A stretch of 64,000 nt of DNA from CAHJXF01 sp039936235 (GTDB lineage Bacteria; Pseudomonadota; Gammaproteobacteria; Burkholderiales; Burkholderiaceae_D): contig JBDTIS010000141.1 of assembly GCA_039936235.1 (NCBI GenBank), positions 1-64,000 of the forward strand. The letters are read 5' to 3'. Of this stretch, positions 1 to 9,136 are shown piece by piece. The position numbers and the translations under genes were made by a program. The notes below the pieces were generated by a model. That model was not told the origin of the DNA. It was given only the letters and a program-made list of their open reading frames with translations, and did no database searches. Each line of letters opens with the position of its first letter. Position 1 is the stretch's first letter.

Positions 1-304
1 GAGCCGGCAGCGCACCGCGGTCACGCCTGACATTCCGTCGCTCGCCGAAGCGACCGGCGTGAAGGACATCGACGTCGACATCTGGTATGCGGTTTATGCC
101 CCAGCGGCGACACCGCCCGAGATCGTCGCCCGTCTCAATGCCGAATTCAATACGCTGCTGCGTCGGCCCGATGTGCGCGAGACGCTCGGCAAGCAAGGCC
201 TCGCGGCCACCGGCGGCACGCCCGAGCAGCTTGCGCAGATGACGAGCAGCGACATGGAACGCTGGGCCAAGGTGGTGCAGGCTGCGAAGATCGGCGCCGA
301 TTGA
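1..304 (+). CDS. Bug-family tripartite tricarboxylate transporter receptor, C-terminal part
   Basis: Only the last 100 or so residues are in the window; the 5' end lies upstream. The visible part includes PDIPSLAEATG, WYAVYAPAATPPEIVARLN and a closing segment with GLAATGGTPEQLAQ. These match the C-terminal lobe of Bug/TctC periplasmic binding proteins, which capture carboxylates or aromatic acids for tripartite tricarboxylate or related transporters. Bug genes are very numerous in Burkholderiales and often stand alone beside catabolic genes. The stop is 19 bases before the gentisate dioxygenase start, so the two probably form one transcript and the ligand may be an aromatic acid; that ligand is inference. 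Confidence 0.85.
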   Translation, partial: SRQRTAVTPDIPSLAEATGVKDIDVDIWYAVYAPAATPPEIVARLNAEFNTLLRRPDVRETLGKQGLAATGGTPEQLAQMTSSDMERWAKVVQAAKIGAD

Positions 305-323
305 CCGGCGCCAAGGGAACGAC

Positions 324-1421
324 ATGAACACGACGAGCACCGAAGCGCCTTCGAAGGCGAGCCCACAGGCCATGGTCGGCAATCGCACCATCGACGTACG
401 CACCATCGAAGAACGGCGCCGCTTCTACGAGCAGATCTCGGGCGCGAACCTGACGCCGCTGTGGGAGGTCCTCGGCAGCCTCGTCATCCCGCAGCCGAAC
501 TCCCCGTGCGTGGCGGCGTACTGGCAGTACGACGCGATCCGCGACGACCTGCTCGAGGCCGGCCGGCTGATCACCGCGAAGGAGGCCGAGCGGTGCGTGC
601 TGATCCTCGAGAACCCGGCGCTGCGCGGCCAGTCGGCGATCACGCACACGATGTACTGCGGGTTGCAGGTGATCATGCCCGGCGAGGTCGCGCCGAGCCA
701 TCGGCACACGCAGTCGGCGCTGCGTTTCGTGGTCGAGGGCGAAGGCGCATACACGGCGGTGGACGGCGAGCGCGTCGCGATGCGCCGCGGCGACTTCATC
801 ATCACGCCGTCGTGGACCTGGCACGACCACGGCAATACCGGCGATGAGCCGGTGATCTGGATGGACGGTCTCGACATCCCGCTGATCCGCATGCTCGACG
901 CGAGTTTTGCCGAACGCCTCGGCGAGGAAACCCAGCCGGTCACGCAGCCCGAGGGCGATGCGCTGAACCGCTACGGCAACAACATGCTGCCGGTCGACTG
1001 GACGCCGACGACGAAGACCAGTCCGATCTTCCACTATCCCTACGAGCGCAGCCGCGAGACGCTCGACCGGCTGTCGCGCAGCGGGCCGCTGCATCCGGCT
1101 CACGGCATCAAGATGCAATACATCAACCCGGCCAGCGGCGGCTTCGCGATGCCGACGATCGGCACGTTCATCCAGTTCATGCCGAAAGGCTTCGAGGGCA
1201 GCGGCGAGCGCGTCACCGACGGCACGATCTACAACGTCGTCGAAGGCCGCGGCCGCACGACCATCGGGGAGCACACCTTCAGCTGGGGACCGCGCGACAT
1301 CTTCGTCGCGCCGTCGTGGCTGCCGGTCGTCCACGCGGTCGACGACGATGCGGTGCTGTTCAGCTATTCGGACCGGCCGGTCCAGAAGGCACTCGGACTG
1401 TGGCGCTCCGCGCCGGCGTGA
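324..1421 (+). CDS. gtdA: Gentisate 1,2-dioxygenase-like bicupin
   Basis: A 365-residue protein of the gentisate 1,2-dioxygenase family, which opens the ring of gentisate (2,5-dihydroxybenzoate) to maleylpyruvate in the cytoplasm using Fe(II). The first cupin has the metal-site pattern SHRHTQSALRF near residues 125-135 followed by a late histidine in TWHDHGN. The second cupin (about residues 270-355) contains VEGRGRTTIGEHTF. Length agrees with the family (about 340-375). The start is supported by AAGGGA just upstream. It follows a Bug receptor gene by 19 bases. Maleylpyruvate isomerase and fumarylpyruvate hydrolase are not in the window, so a related salicylate or hydroxynaphthoate dioxygenase remains possible. 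Confidence 0.85.
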   Translation: MNTTSTEAPSKASPQAMVGNRTIDVRTIEERRRFYEQISGANLTPLWEVLGSLVIPQPNSPCVAAYWQYDAIRDDLLEAGRLITAKEAERCVLILENPALRGQSAITHTMYCGLQVIMPGEVAPSHRHTQSALRFVVEGEGAYTAVDGERVAMRRGDFIITPSWTWHDHGNTGDEPVIWMDGLDIPLIRMLDASFAERLGEETQPVTQPEGDALNRYGNNMLPVDWTPTTKTSPIFHYPYERSRETLDRLSRSGPLHPAHGIKMQYINPASGGFAMPTIGTFIQFMPKGFEGSGERVTDGTIYNVVEGRGRTTIGEHTFSWGPRDIFVAPSWLPVVHAVDDDAVLFSYSDRPVQKALGLWRSAPA

Positions 1422-1424
1422 CGC

Positions 1425-2072
1425 TCAGGACGTCAGTTGCCGGATGAACGCCGGCGCGACGTCGCGGTCGATCGCGCCGCCGATCAGCGCGGCGATCTCG
1501 ACGTCGCTCCGGCCCACTTTCCTGAGCTGATCGATCTCGTCGCCGAGCAGCGCGATGAACGCCTGCGTCGACAAGGCTTCGGAACCGATCCCCATCGCGT
1601 TGCGCAGCGCGTCGCGCGCACGCGCCAGTTCCTCGGACGAGAAGGTCTGCGCTTCGGCCTCGGCCACGCGTCGTTCGCGCGTCGCCTTCGGTTGCGCGAA
1701 CAGTCGCGCGATCTCGTCGACCAGCACGTCCGTGTCGGTGGCCTTCGTCAGGAACAGGTCGTAGTCGTCGAAGCGTTCGCGGACCCAGTGTTCGTCGAGT
1801 CCGGTGTGGATACCGATCAGAACGTCCGCGGTCCTTTCGTTGTCTCGCAGTACGCGCGCAACCTCGATGCCGCTCATCTCCGGCATCGAGATATCCATCA
1901 GCACCATGTCGAACGGCTTCGCCGCCGCGAGGTCCACGGCTTCGCGGCCGTGCTTGGCCGTGACGACGACGTGGCCCTCGTGTTCCAGCATCAGCTTGAG
2001 CACTTCGAGGATCGCCCAGTCGTCTTCGACGATCAGAATGCGACGGCGGGGATCGCGTTGCTTGAAGACCAA
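1425..2072 (-). CDS. Response regulator with receiver domain and helical tail
   Basis: A 215-residue protein. Residues about 10-125 form a receiver domain: RILIVEDDW carries the acidic pair, MVLMDISMPEMSG the phospho-accepting Asp, and the late Lys lies in FLTKATDTD. The remaining 90 residues are charged and helical and show no DNA-binding domain, so output is probably through protein contact. It is the last gene of the minus-strand signalling operon, 20 bases after the receiver-kinase, which is its likely partner. Its stop abuts the convergent dioxygenase stop with only three bases between them. Confidence 0.85.
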   Translation of the reverse strand: MVFKQRDPRRRILIVEDDWAILEVLKLMLEHEGHVVVTAKHGREAVDLAAAKPFDMVLMDISMPEMSGIEVARVLRDNERTADVLIGIHTGLDEHWVRERFDDYDLFLTKATDTDVLVDEIARLFAQPKATRERRVAEAEAQTFSSEELARARDALRNAMGIGSEALSTQAFIALLGDEIDQLRKVGRSDVEIAALIGGAIDRDVAPAFIRQLTS

Positions 2073-2092
2073 GGGGGCGCGGGCCTGCGAAG

Positions 2093-3235
2093 TCAGACGT
2101 GAACGCTGGCTGCGGCGACGGCACTCGCAGCGCGCGGCAGCGTGACACGGAACGTGGTCTTCCGATCCGCGCCGCCTGAGAGGACCTCGACCCGCCCGCC
2201 GTGCGCGCGCGCGATCTGGTCGACGATGTAAAGACCGAGCCCGAGACCGTCGCCGCGCGTGCGATGCTGGTCACGGCTGCGGAAGGGGTCGAACACGTGC
2301 GGCAACACGTCGTCCGGGATGCAACCCGCGTTGCTGACGGCGAACGCGACCTCCGCATCGTCAGTCCCGTCGAGTTCGCATTCGATCTCGCAGTCGGCGC
2401 CACCGTGTTGCAGCGCGTTGCCGATCAGGTTCGACGCGATCTGGGCCAGTCGACCCGCGTCCCACTCGCCTCCGAGATTGCCATTGGTCCGCAACGCGAT
2501 CCGCCGCTCGGGCATCGAAGCACGCTGTTCGTCGACGGCATGTGCGATCAGTGCGCCGAGATCGACCGGCTGATGCCGGATCGGAATCCCTCCTGCGAGT
2601 CGCACGCGTGCCAGGTCGAGCATGTCGGAGATCATGTGGCTCATCAGCTTGGCGCTGGCGAGCGTGCGCGCCGCCGATCGGCGCGTCGTCTCGTCGGCAG
2701 CCTTCTTCTCGAGCAGGATGGAGCCCATCACGATCGCGCTGAGCGGTCCGCGCAGGTCGTGGCCGAGCATCGCGGTGAACATCTCCTGCAGCCGCAGCGT
2801 CTCGGTCTTCTCACGCAGCTCGCGCGCGAGCTGCAGCCGTTGCTGTGCGAGCTCGATGAACACGTCGACCTTGCTCTTGAGGATATGCGGATCGATCGGT
2901 TTGAACAGGAAGTCGACCGCGCCGGTCTCGTAGCCCTTGAACACGCGTCGCTCGTCGCTCGCACCGGCCGTGACGAAGATGATCGGCACGGCGCGCGTAC
3001 GCTCGCTGCCGCGCATCAACTCGGCGAGCTCGAAGCCGTCTAGCTCGGGCATCTGTACGTCGACGAGCGCGAGCGAGACGTGATGGATCAGCAGCAGTTC
3101 GAGCGCCTCGGCGCCCGAGCGGGCCTCGAGCAATTCGATGTCGTCGCGACGCAGCAGCGCCGACAGCGCGAGTAGGTTCTCGGGCAGATCGTCGACCAGT
3201 AACAGCTTCACCGGGATCGCCGGATCGGGTTTCAT
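2093..3235 (-). CDS. Receiver-histidine kinase (REC-HisKA-HATPase)
   Basis: A 380-residue soluble protein with a receiver at the N-terminus (LLLVDDLPEN near residue 12, phospho-Asp in ALVDVQMPELDG) joined to a kinase core. The phospho-His is in MLGHDLRGPLSAI near residue 160, and the ATP-binding domain shows NLIGNALQHG and GDGLGLGLYIVDQ. There is no membrane segment. The arrangement suggests a kinase controlled by phosphorylation of its own receiver. Its start overlaps the cheB stop by four bases, so translation is coupled. The probable donor is the large hybrid kinase at the head of the operon and the probable acceptor the regulator that follows; both are inferences from order. Confidence 0.9.
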   Translation of the reverse strand: MKPDPAIPVKLLLVDDLPENLLALSALLRRDDIELLEARSGAEALELLLIHHVSLALVDVQMPELDGFELAELMRGSERTRAVPIIFVTAGASDERRVFKGYETGAVDFLFKPIDPHILKSKVDVFIELAQQRLQLARELREKTETLRLQEMFTAMLGHDLRGPLSAIVMGSILLEKKAADETTRRSAARTLASAKLMSHMISDMLDLARVRLAGGIPIRHQPVDLGALIAHAVDEQRASMPERRIALRTNGNLGGEWDAGRLAQIASNLIGNALQHGGADCEIECELDGTDDAEVAFAVSNAGCIPDDVLPHVFDPFRSRDQHRTRGDGLGLGLYIVDQIARAHGGRVEVLSGGADRKTTFRVTLPRAASAVAAASVHV

Positions 3236-3882
3236 GCATCGACCTTCGTGACGGTACTTCCATCGATGGTAAGCAGCAACGCGATGATCTCGTCGAGTGG
3301 AAGCACGAAGTTCGCCGCGATCCGCTTCAGCGCGGCGGCCGGCATCGCCGGGAACAGCGCCGTTTTCGGATCCTGCACGATCGCGATGCCGCCGGTGCGC
3401 TGAACGGCCGCGATTCCAGCCGCGCCGTCGTCGTTCGCACCCGTCAGGACGACGGCCGCGAGGCGCGCTCCGTAGACGTCGATCGCACTCTCGAAGAGGA
3501 TGTCGATCGCCGGCCGCGAGTAGTTGACCGGCTCGTCGGCCGACAGCGCGAGGCTCGGACCCTTGTCCAGAAGAAGGTGGTAGTCCGGTGGTGCGAAGTA
3601 GATCGTGCCGATCTCCACGGGCAACTTGTCTTCCGCTTCGCGGACCGGCGCCGCGCAGCGCGCGCCGAACAGGGGCGCGAGCAGGCTCGGCCGCTCGCGC
3701 GGGAGGTGGATCACGATGAAGATCGGAACCGACAGTCGTCCGGGCAGCGCGGGCAGCATCCGCATCAGCGCCTCGATGCCGCCGGCCGACGCGCCGATCA
3801 CGACCGCCGAGACGCGCCCCGCAAGCGTCGGTGCCTCGGTCATCGGTGCGCGGCCGTGCGCATGCGCCGCGGCCTCACGCAT
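3232..3882 (-). CDS. cheB: CheB-type protein-glutamate methylesterase, catalytic domain only
   Basis: A 216-residue protein matching the C-terminal methylesterase domain of CheB; the usual N-terminal receiver is absent. The catalytic triad can be read as Ser in IGASAGG, His in VIHLPRE and Asp in GANDDGAAG. Family members remove methyl groups from chemoreceptor glutamates. The chosen ATG overlaps the cheR stop by eight bases; an internal ATG at 3843 would give MTEAPTLAG and is possible. With no receptor gene nearby and no phosphorylation domain, it probably works with the adjoining CheR in a kinase-linked pathway rather than in classical chemotaxis. Confidence 0.88.
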   Translation of the reverse strand: MREAAAHAHGRAPMTEAPTLAGRVSAVVIGASAGGIEALMRMLPALPGRLSVPIFIVIHLPRERPSLLAPLFGARCAAPVREAEDKLPVEIGTIYFAPPDYHLLLDKGPSLALSADEPVNYSRPAIDILFESAIDVYGARLAAVVLTGANDDGAAGIAAVQRTGGIAIVQDPKTALFPAMPAAALKRIAANFVLPLDEIIALLLTIDGSTVTKVDA

Positions 3883-4732
3883 CGGCCTTCTTCCGGTATA
3901 TCCGGTCGCCGGCCACGAACGGATCGAACGCGTGGGCCTGGCTCGAGAATCGCAGCGACTCCTTCGAGCCGATGCCGAGGAAACCCTTGCGGCACAAGGC
4001 TTCGTGGAACAGGCCGAGCGCGCGGTCCTGCAACTCGCGCGTGAAGTAGATCAGCACGTTGCGACACGACACCAGCTGCATCTCCGCGAACACGCTGTCG
4101 GTCGCGAGGCTGTGATCGGAGAACACGATCTGCTCGCGCAGCGTCTTGTCGAACACCGCACGGTCGTAGGCGGCCGTGTAGTAGTCCGACAGCGACGTGT
4201 GCGCGCCGGACCTTCGATGATTCTCGGTGAAGCCGGCGATCCGGTCGATCGCGTAGATGCCGGCCTCGGCCTGCGCGAGGGCACGCGGATTGATGTCGGT
4301 CGCATAGATCAGCGTGCGTTCGAGCAGCCCTTCCTCGCGCAACAGGATGGCGATCGAATAGGCCTCCTCGCCGGTGCTGCAGCCGGCGATCCAGATCTTC
4401 AGCGACGGATAGGTGCGCAGCAGAGGCACGACCTTCTCGCGCAGCGCGAGGAAGTAGGCAGGGTCGCGGAACATCTCGCTGACCTGGACCGTCAGGTAGT
4501 CGAGCAGCGGCGGAAAGAAGGCCGGGTCGTGCAGCACGCGATCCTGCAGCTGCGACAACGTCTTGCAGCCGAAGCGTGTCATCGCGGTCGTCAGCCGACG
4601 CTTCAACGACGCGCCGGCGTAGTCGCGGAAGTCGTAGTGGTACTTCAGGAAGATCGCGTCGACGAGCAGCTGCAATTCGATGTCGAAGTCCCTGCTGGCC
4701 TCGGCGACGGTTGCCGGCGGGGTGGTGATCAC
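3875..4732 (-). CDS. cheR: CheR-type protein-glutamate methyltransferase
   Basis: A protein of about 285 residues of the CheR family, which transfers methyl groups from S-adenosylmethionine to receptor glutamates. It shows the N-terminal helical motif YHYDFRDYAGASLKRRL, the SAM-binding loop IAGCSTGEEAYSIAI and the late VSCRNVLIYF motif. The frame stays open far upstream, but the start is best placed at a GTG at 4732-4730 that overlaps the hybrid-kinase stop (GTGA, four-base overlap). Its 3' end overlaps cheB by eight bases. No MCP, CheA or CheW gene is present, so the methylated partner is unknown. Confidence 0.9.
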   Translation of the reverse strand: MITTPPATVAEASRDFDIELQLLVDAIFLKYHYDFRDYAGASLKRRLTTAMTRFGCKTLSQLQDRVLHDPAFFPPLLDYLTVQVSEMFRDPAYFLALREKVVPLLRTYPSLKIWIAGCSTGEEAYSIAILLREEGLLERTLIYATDINPRALAQAEAGIYAIDRIAGFTENHRRSGAHTSLSDYYTAAYDRAVFDKTLREQIVFSDHSLATDSVFAEMQLVSCRNVLIYFTRELQDRALGLFHEALCRKGFLGIGSKESLRFSSQAHAFDPFVAGDRIYRKKADA

Positions 4733-7700
4733 TTCGGCATCCAGACGCGGACCAGCGACAGGAGCTTCTCGACGTCGAGCGGCTTCGCGACATAGTCGTT
4801 GGCGCCCGCCGCGAGGCATTTCTCCTGGTCGTCGCGCATCGCCTTGGCGGTCAGTGCGATGATCGGCAGCTTCTTCCAGCGCGGATCCTTGCGGATCTGG
4901 CGCATCGCCGTGTACCCGTCCATCTCGGGCATCATGATGTCCATCAGGACCAGATCGATCGCGGCAGCCGGGTCGCCGACGGTCTTCGCGAGCGCCTCCA
5001 GCGCTTCGCGGCCGTTGCGGGCGATCTCGATCTTCAGGCCCTTCGGTTCGAGCACGCTCGTCAGCGCGAACACGTTGCGCACATCGTCCTCGACGACCAG
5101 CACGCGCCGACCCTCGAAGGTGGACTCGCGGCTGCGTGCCTCGCGCAGCATCCGTTGCCGTTCCGGCGGCAGGTCGGCCTCGACCTGATGCAGGAACAGC
5201 GTGACCTCGTCGAGCAGGCGCTCCGGGGACCGCGCGTCCTTGATGATGATCGATCGCGAGTAGCGGCTCAGCCGCTGCTCTTCGCTTCGCGTGAGCAGTC
5301 GGCCCGTGTAGACGATCACCGGCGGGAACGCCACGTCGTCGTGCGCGGCCATCTTCTCGAGCAGGTCGTAGCCGGACAGGTCCGGCAGGTTCAGATCCAT
5401 CACCATGCAGTCGAAGGTCGCGCCCTGCAGATGCGCTAGCGCGTCCGACGCGCGCGACGCACCGACGATCTGCACGCCGTCGCTCTCGAGCAGCTGGCGG
5501 ATGCTTTCGAGCTGGCGCGCGTCGTCCTCGACGACCAGCACGCGGCGCAGGTGCGGCGTGAAACGGGCGCGCAGGCCTTCGAGCGCTTCGACGAGCTGTT
5601 CGCGCTTGACCGGCTTCAGGTCGTAGCCGACGGCGCCGAGTTCGCGCGCCTCCTGGCGATAATCGGCGACCGACGCGACGTGAACCGGGATGTGCCGCGT
5701 ATCCGGATCGCGCTTGAGCTGGTCGAGCACGCCGAGCCCGGAGTGGTCGGGCAGGTTCATGTCGAGCAGGATCGCGTTCGGCCGATAGGTCTTCGCGGCG
5801 GACAGACCGTCGCCGGCGCTGTGTGCGATGACGCACTGGAAGCCCATCTCGTGCGCCAGGTCCTGCAGGATCGCGGCGAAGCGCTTGTCGTCCTCGATCA
5901 CGAGGATCAGCCGCGCATGCGGTGCGAGTCGATCGCGGTCGTCGCCGGTGACCGGCGGCAGCCCTGGCGCCTCGTTCGCCCGTGCCGGGACGATGATCGT
6001 CGGCGGCGCTGACGGCGGGGGCGGCGCCACGAACGGCGTCGGGGGCAGTCGAGCCGGCTTCTCGCCGTCGGCGACGAACACGATCGGCAGCGTCAGCGTG
6101 AACACGCTGCCCTGTCCGGTCGTGCTCTGCACGACGACGTCGCCGCCGAGCAGCCGCGCCAGATCGCGAGAGATCGACAGGCCGAGCCCGGTCCCGCCGA
6201 AGCGACGATGGGTGCTGCCGTCGGCCTGACGGAAGGCCTCGAAGATCACTTCCTGTTCATGCGGCGCGATGCCGATGCCGCTGTCGCTGACAGCGATCGC
6301 GATCTTCCCGTCTTCGGGCGTGAAGACGCGCAGTCCGACTTCACCGCGGGCCGTGAACTTGAACGCGTTGGACAGCAGGTTGCGGACGACCTGGCCGATC
6401 CGCTGCGGATCGGTCTCGATGCGCAGCGGCGTGCCGGGCTCGACGGTCGCCGTGAACGCGAGACCCTTGTCGCGCGCGATCGGCTCGAACGTCATCACGA
6501 GCGCTTCGACGATGCGATTGACCGGCACCGACTCGACGTCGATGTCGACCTTGCCGGCCTCGATCTTCGACAGGTCGAGGATGTCGTTGATCAGCGTCAG
6601 CAGATCGTTGCCCGCCGACAGGATGGTGTCGGCGAACTTGACCTGTTCGTCGGTGAGATTGCCGTGCTTGTTGTCGGCCAGCAGCTTCGACAGGATCAGC
6701 GTCGAGTTCAGCGGCGTACGCAGCTCGTGGCTCATGTTGGCGAGGAATTCGCTCTTGTACTGGTTCGAACGCTCCAGTTCCTCGGCCTTGTCGACCAGCA
6801 CGTTCTGCGAACGGACCAGCGTCGCCTTCTGGTCCTCGAGCAACTGTGCCTGCTCTTCGAGTTGGGAATTGGTCTGCTCGAGTTCGGATTGCTGGCCCTC
6901 GAGCTGTGCCTGAGAGACCTTCAGCGCCTGGCCCTGTTCCTCGAGCTCCTCGTTGCTCACGCGCAACTCTTCCTGCTGCGCCTGCAACTCCTCGGCCTGC
7001 TGCTGTGTCTCGGCGAGCAGCGCGTCCACCCGGTCGCGTTCGCGCGAGCTCCGGATCGCGACCGCAACGACTTCGGAAATGCGTGCCAGCAGTTCCCGAT
7101 CTTCGGCACCGACTTCGCGCAGGAAGGCGAACTCCATGATCGCCTGGAGCTGTCCGTCCACCGTCGCCGGTGCGACCAGCAGTTCGCGCGGCTGCCCGCG
7201 ACCGAGCGACGAACGGATCTCCAGGTAATCGGCGGGCACCTTGCGGACGTGGATCACGTCGTTGTCCTTCGCGGCCTGGCCGACCAGCCCTTCACCGATC
7301 GCCACCGATCGCGATTCGTCGGCGGACCCGTCGGCATAACCGGCGACGCGATGCAGGCGGCCGTCGCCTTCGGGCGCGTAGACCGTCGCATGCGGCACGT
7401 CGAGATAGCGGGCGAGGAAGGCCAGCGCTTTCGCGCACATCGCGTCCATTCGCCTCTCGCCGAGCAACTGTTCGGCGAGCCCCGAGACGCCGGCACGCAA
7501 CCAGCTCTCGATCTCGCGTTCGCGGTGGCCGCGCGCCAGAGCCCAGGCGGCGGTCGCGATCAACAACAGCAGAACCGTCGCTCCGATCATCGTGAAGCGG
7601 AAAGCGGCCCGCACTGCCGCATCGCTTTCGGCCTGCCGACTTGCCAGCACGCCGCGTTCGTCGGCCTGCATCTCGCCGATCAGCGCGCGGATGCTGTCCA

Positions 7701-8187
7701 TCGTGACCTTGCCAAGATCGGTGCGAACGAGCGCCACCGCGCCGTCGATATCGCCAGAACGACGCAGCGTCACCGTATCGCGCAGCTCGGTCAGTTTGCT
7801 CTCGACCAGCGGCTCGAGCGCGGCGATCCGGGCCGCCTGCCGCGGGTTGTCGGCGGTGACGCTCCGCAACGAAGCGAGTTCGCCGGGCGCCGTCGTCTGG
7901 GCCGTCGTATAGCGTGCGAGATAGTTCTCGGTGCCGGTCAGCAGATAGCCGCGCTGTCCGGATTCGGCGTCCTTCATGTGATCGAGCAGCGTCTGCACGC
8001 GGGCGAGCACCTCCAGCGTGTGCGCCACGCTCTCCTCCGTGGCCTGGCTGCCGAGCATCGAGCGGTAGGCCAGCGCCGCGGAGACGGTCACGACGATCGC
8101 CGCGATGACGAGGCCCCCGACAGTGCGCGCAGGAAGGTGAAAGCGCTTGCGGGCCACGGCGAAGGGAGCGGCTTGGGAATCGGGCAT
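4729..8187 (-). CDS. CHASE3-GAF hybrid histidine kinase with three receiver domains
   Basis: About 1152 residues, first gene of the operon. Order: TM1 (about residues 22-44), periplasmic CHASE3 with DAESGQRGYLLTG, TM2 (about 190-215), a GAF domain, a long coiled coil rich in Glu and Gln (about 385-480), HisKA with NMSHELRTPLNS, HATPase with NLLSNAFKFT and GTGLGLSISRDLA, then three receivers with phospho-Asp in LLDMNLPDHSG, VMDLNLPDLSG and LMDIMMPEMDG. It is a membrane sensor feeding a phosphorelay. The start MPDSQAAPF at 8187 is chosen because upstream sequence reads as low-complexity Arg-rich noise. The stop overlaps cheR by four bases. Confidence 0.92.
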   Translation of the reverse strand: MPDSQAAPFAVARKRFHLPARTVGGLVIAAIVVTVSAALAYRSMLGSQATEESVAHTLEVLARVQTLLDHMKDAESGQRGYLLTGTENYLARYTTAQTTAPGELASLRSVTADNPRQAARIAALEPLVESKLTELRDTVTLRRSGDIDGAVALVRTDLGKVTMDSIRALIGEMQADERGVLASRQAESDAAVRAAFRFTMIGATVLLLLIATAAWALARGHREREIESWLRAGVSGLAEQLLGERRMDAMCAKALAFLARYLDVPHATVYAPEGDGRLHRVAGYADGSADESRSVAIGEGLVGQAAKDNDVIHVRKVPADYLEIRSSLGRGQPRELLVAPATVDGQLQAIMEFAFLREVGAEDRELLARISEVVAVAIRSSRERDRVDALLAETQQQAEELQAQQEELRVSNEELEEQGQALKVSQAQLEGQQSELEQTNSQLEEQAQLLEDQKATLVRSQNVLVDKAEELERSNQYKSEFLANMSHELRTPLNSTLILSKLLADNKHGNLTDEQVKFADTILSAGNDLLTLINDILDLSKIEAGKVDIDVESVPVNRIVEALVMTFEPIARDKGLAFTATVEPGTPLRIETDPQRIGQVVRNLLSNAFKFTARGEVGLRVFTPEDGKIAIAVSDSGIGIAPHEQEVIFEAFRQADGSTHRRFGGTGLGLSISRDLARLLGGDVVVQSTTGQGSVFTLTLPIVFVADGEKPARLPPTPFVAPPPPSAPPTIIVPARANEAPGLPPVTGDDRDRLAPHARLILVIEDDKRFAAILQDLAHEMGFQCVIAHSAGDGLSAAKTYRPNAILLDMNLPDHSGLGVLDQLKRDPDTRHIPVHVASVADYRQEARELGAVGYDLKPVKREQLVEALEGLRARFTPHLRRVLVVEDDARQLESIRQLLESDGVQIVGASRASDALAHLQGATFDCMVMDLNLPDLSGYDLLEKMAAHDDVAFPPVIVYTGRLLTRSEEQRLSRYSRSIIIKDARSPERLLDEVTLFLHQVEADLPPERQRMLREARSRESTFEGRRVLVVEDDVRNVFALTSVLEPKGLKIEIARNGREALEALAKTVGDPAAAIDLVLMDIMMPEMDGYTAMRQIRKDPRWKKLPIIALTAKAMRDDQEKCLAAGANDYVAKPLDVEKLLSLVRVWMPK

Positions 8188-8412
8188 GGGATGGTTCGAT
8201 CGAGCGGACGCGGCCGCGCCTCGGCCGGGGCGCCTGAGGGGCCGTGCATGATAAACGGCGCGCGGCGGCGGGTCGTGGGAGCGCGCCTGATCCGGAAGCG
8301 TCCGACGCAGGGTTCGCAAAAATACGACGGGCGGTCAGACGCGTCGGCCCCGATCGCCCCAGGCCGGGCCTTGCGCACACCGATCAATGCGCTCGGCGCT
8401 TCGGAGCGGGCC

Positions 8413-9117
8413 CTAGGCGGTTCTTTCGTCGGTCCGAACCGTCAGGATCGGCGGCGCCGTGATGCGCCCGCCGTCGATGTGAAAAGCCTCGTCGGCAAAA
8501 CGCGCGAGGTCGGCCGGGTCGTGCGTGATCATCACCATCGGCAGGTCGACGTCGCGCAGCAGCGCATCGAGCTCGTCGCGCATCCGCTCGCGCAGTGCCG
8601 GATCGAGCGCCGAGAACGGTTCGTCGAGCAGCAGCGCGCGTGGCCCGTTGACGAGCGCACGGGCCAGGGCGGTCCGCTGACGCTGGCCGCCCGACAGTTC
8701 GCGCGGCGCCTGGTCGGCGACGTCGAGCAGCTCGAACGCGCGCAACCAGCGCAGGACCGGTTCGGTGTCGACACGGGCCGATGGATTGCGCAGGCCGGTG
8801 GACAGCCCGAACGCGACGTTCTGGCGCACGCTCAGCTTCGGGAACAGCGCGTAGTCCTGGAACAGATAGCCGAAGCCGCGATCGCGGGCCGGCACGTCGA
8901 TGCCGGCCGCGCCGTCGAACAGGACATCGTCGTCGAACGCGATGCGGCCGCGGTCGGGCGTGCGCAGTCCGGCGACCGCCTGCAGCAAGACCGTCTTACC
9001 GGCGCCGGAAGGGCCGTAGAGCACCGTACGCTTCGTCGTCGTGCAAAACTGCACGCACAATTCGAACGTGCGCGACACGCTCTTCAATCGCTGCGTGATG
9101 TCGACGTGGAGGGTCAC
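8413..9117 (-). CDS. modC: Molybdate ABC transporter ATPase, short form
   Basis: A 234-residue ABC ATPase with Walker A GPSGAGKT, Q-loop in YLFQDYALFP, signature LSGGQRQR and Walker B LLLDEPFSALDP. It energises molybdate uptake together with ModB and ModA. Typical ModC is about 350 residues with a C-terminal molybdate-binding (MOP/TOBE) domain; here the protein stops right after the ATPase core, so intracellular feedback through that domain is absent. The start is GTG, 19 bases after the modB stop. The identity rests mainly on the modB, modE and modA neighbours; sulfate or another oxyanion is a lesser possibility. Confidence 0.88.
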   Translation of the reverse strand: MTLHVDITQRLKSVSRTFELCVQFCTTTKRTVLYGPSGAGKTVLLQAVAGLRTPDRGRIAFDDDVLFDGAAGIDVPARDRGFGYLFQDYALFPKLSVRQNVAFGLSTGLRNPSARVDTEPVLRWLRAFELLDVADQAPRELSGGQRQRTALARALVNGPRALLLDEPFSALDPALRERMRDELDALLRDVDLPMVMITHDPADLARFADEAFHIDGGRITAPPILTVRTDERTA

Positions 9118-9136
9118 GCTACCGGCTCCGCCGCAT

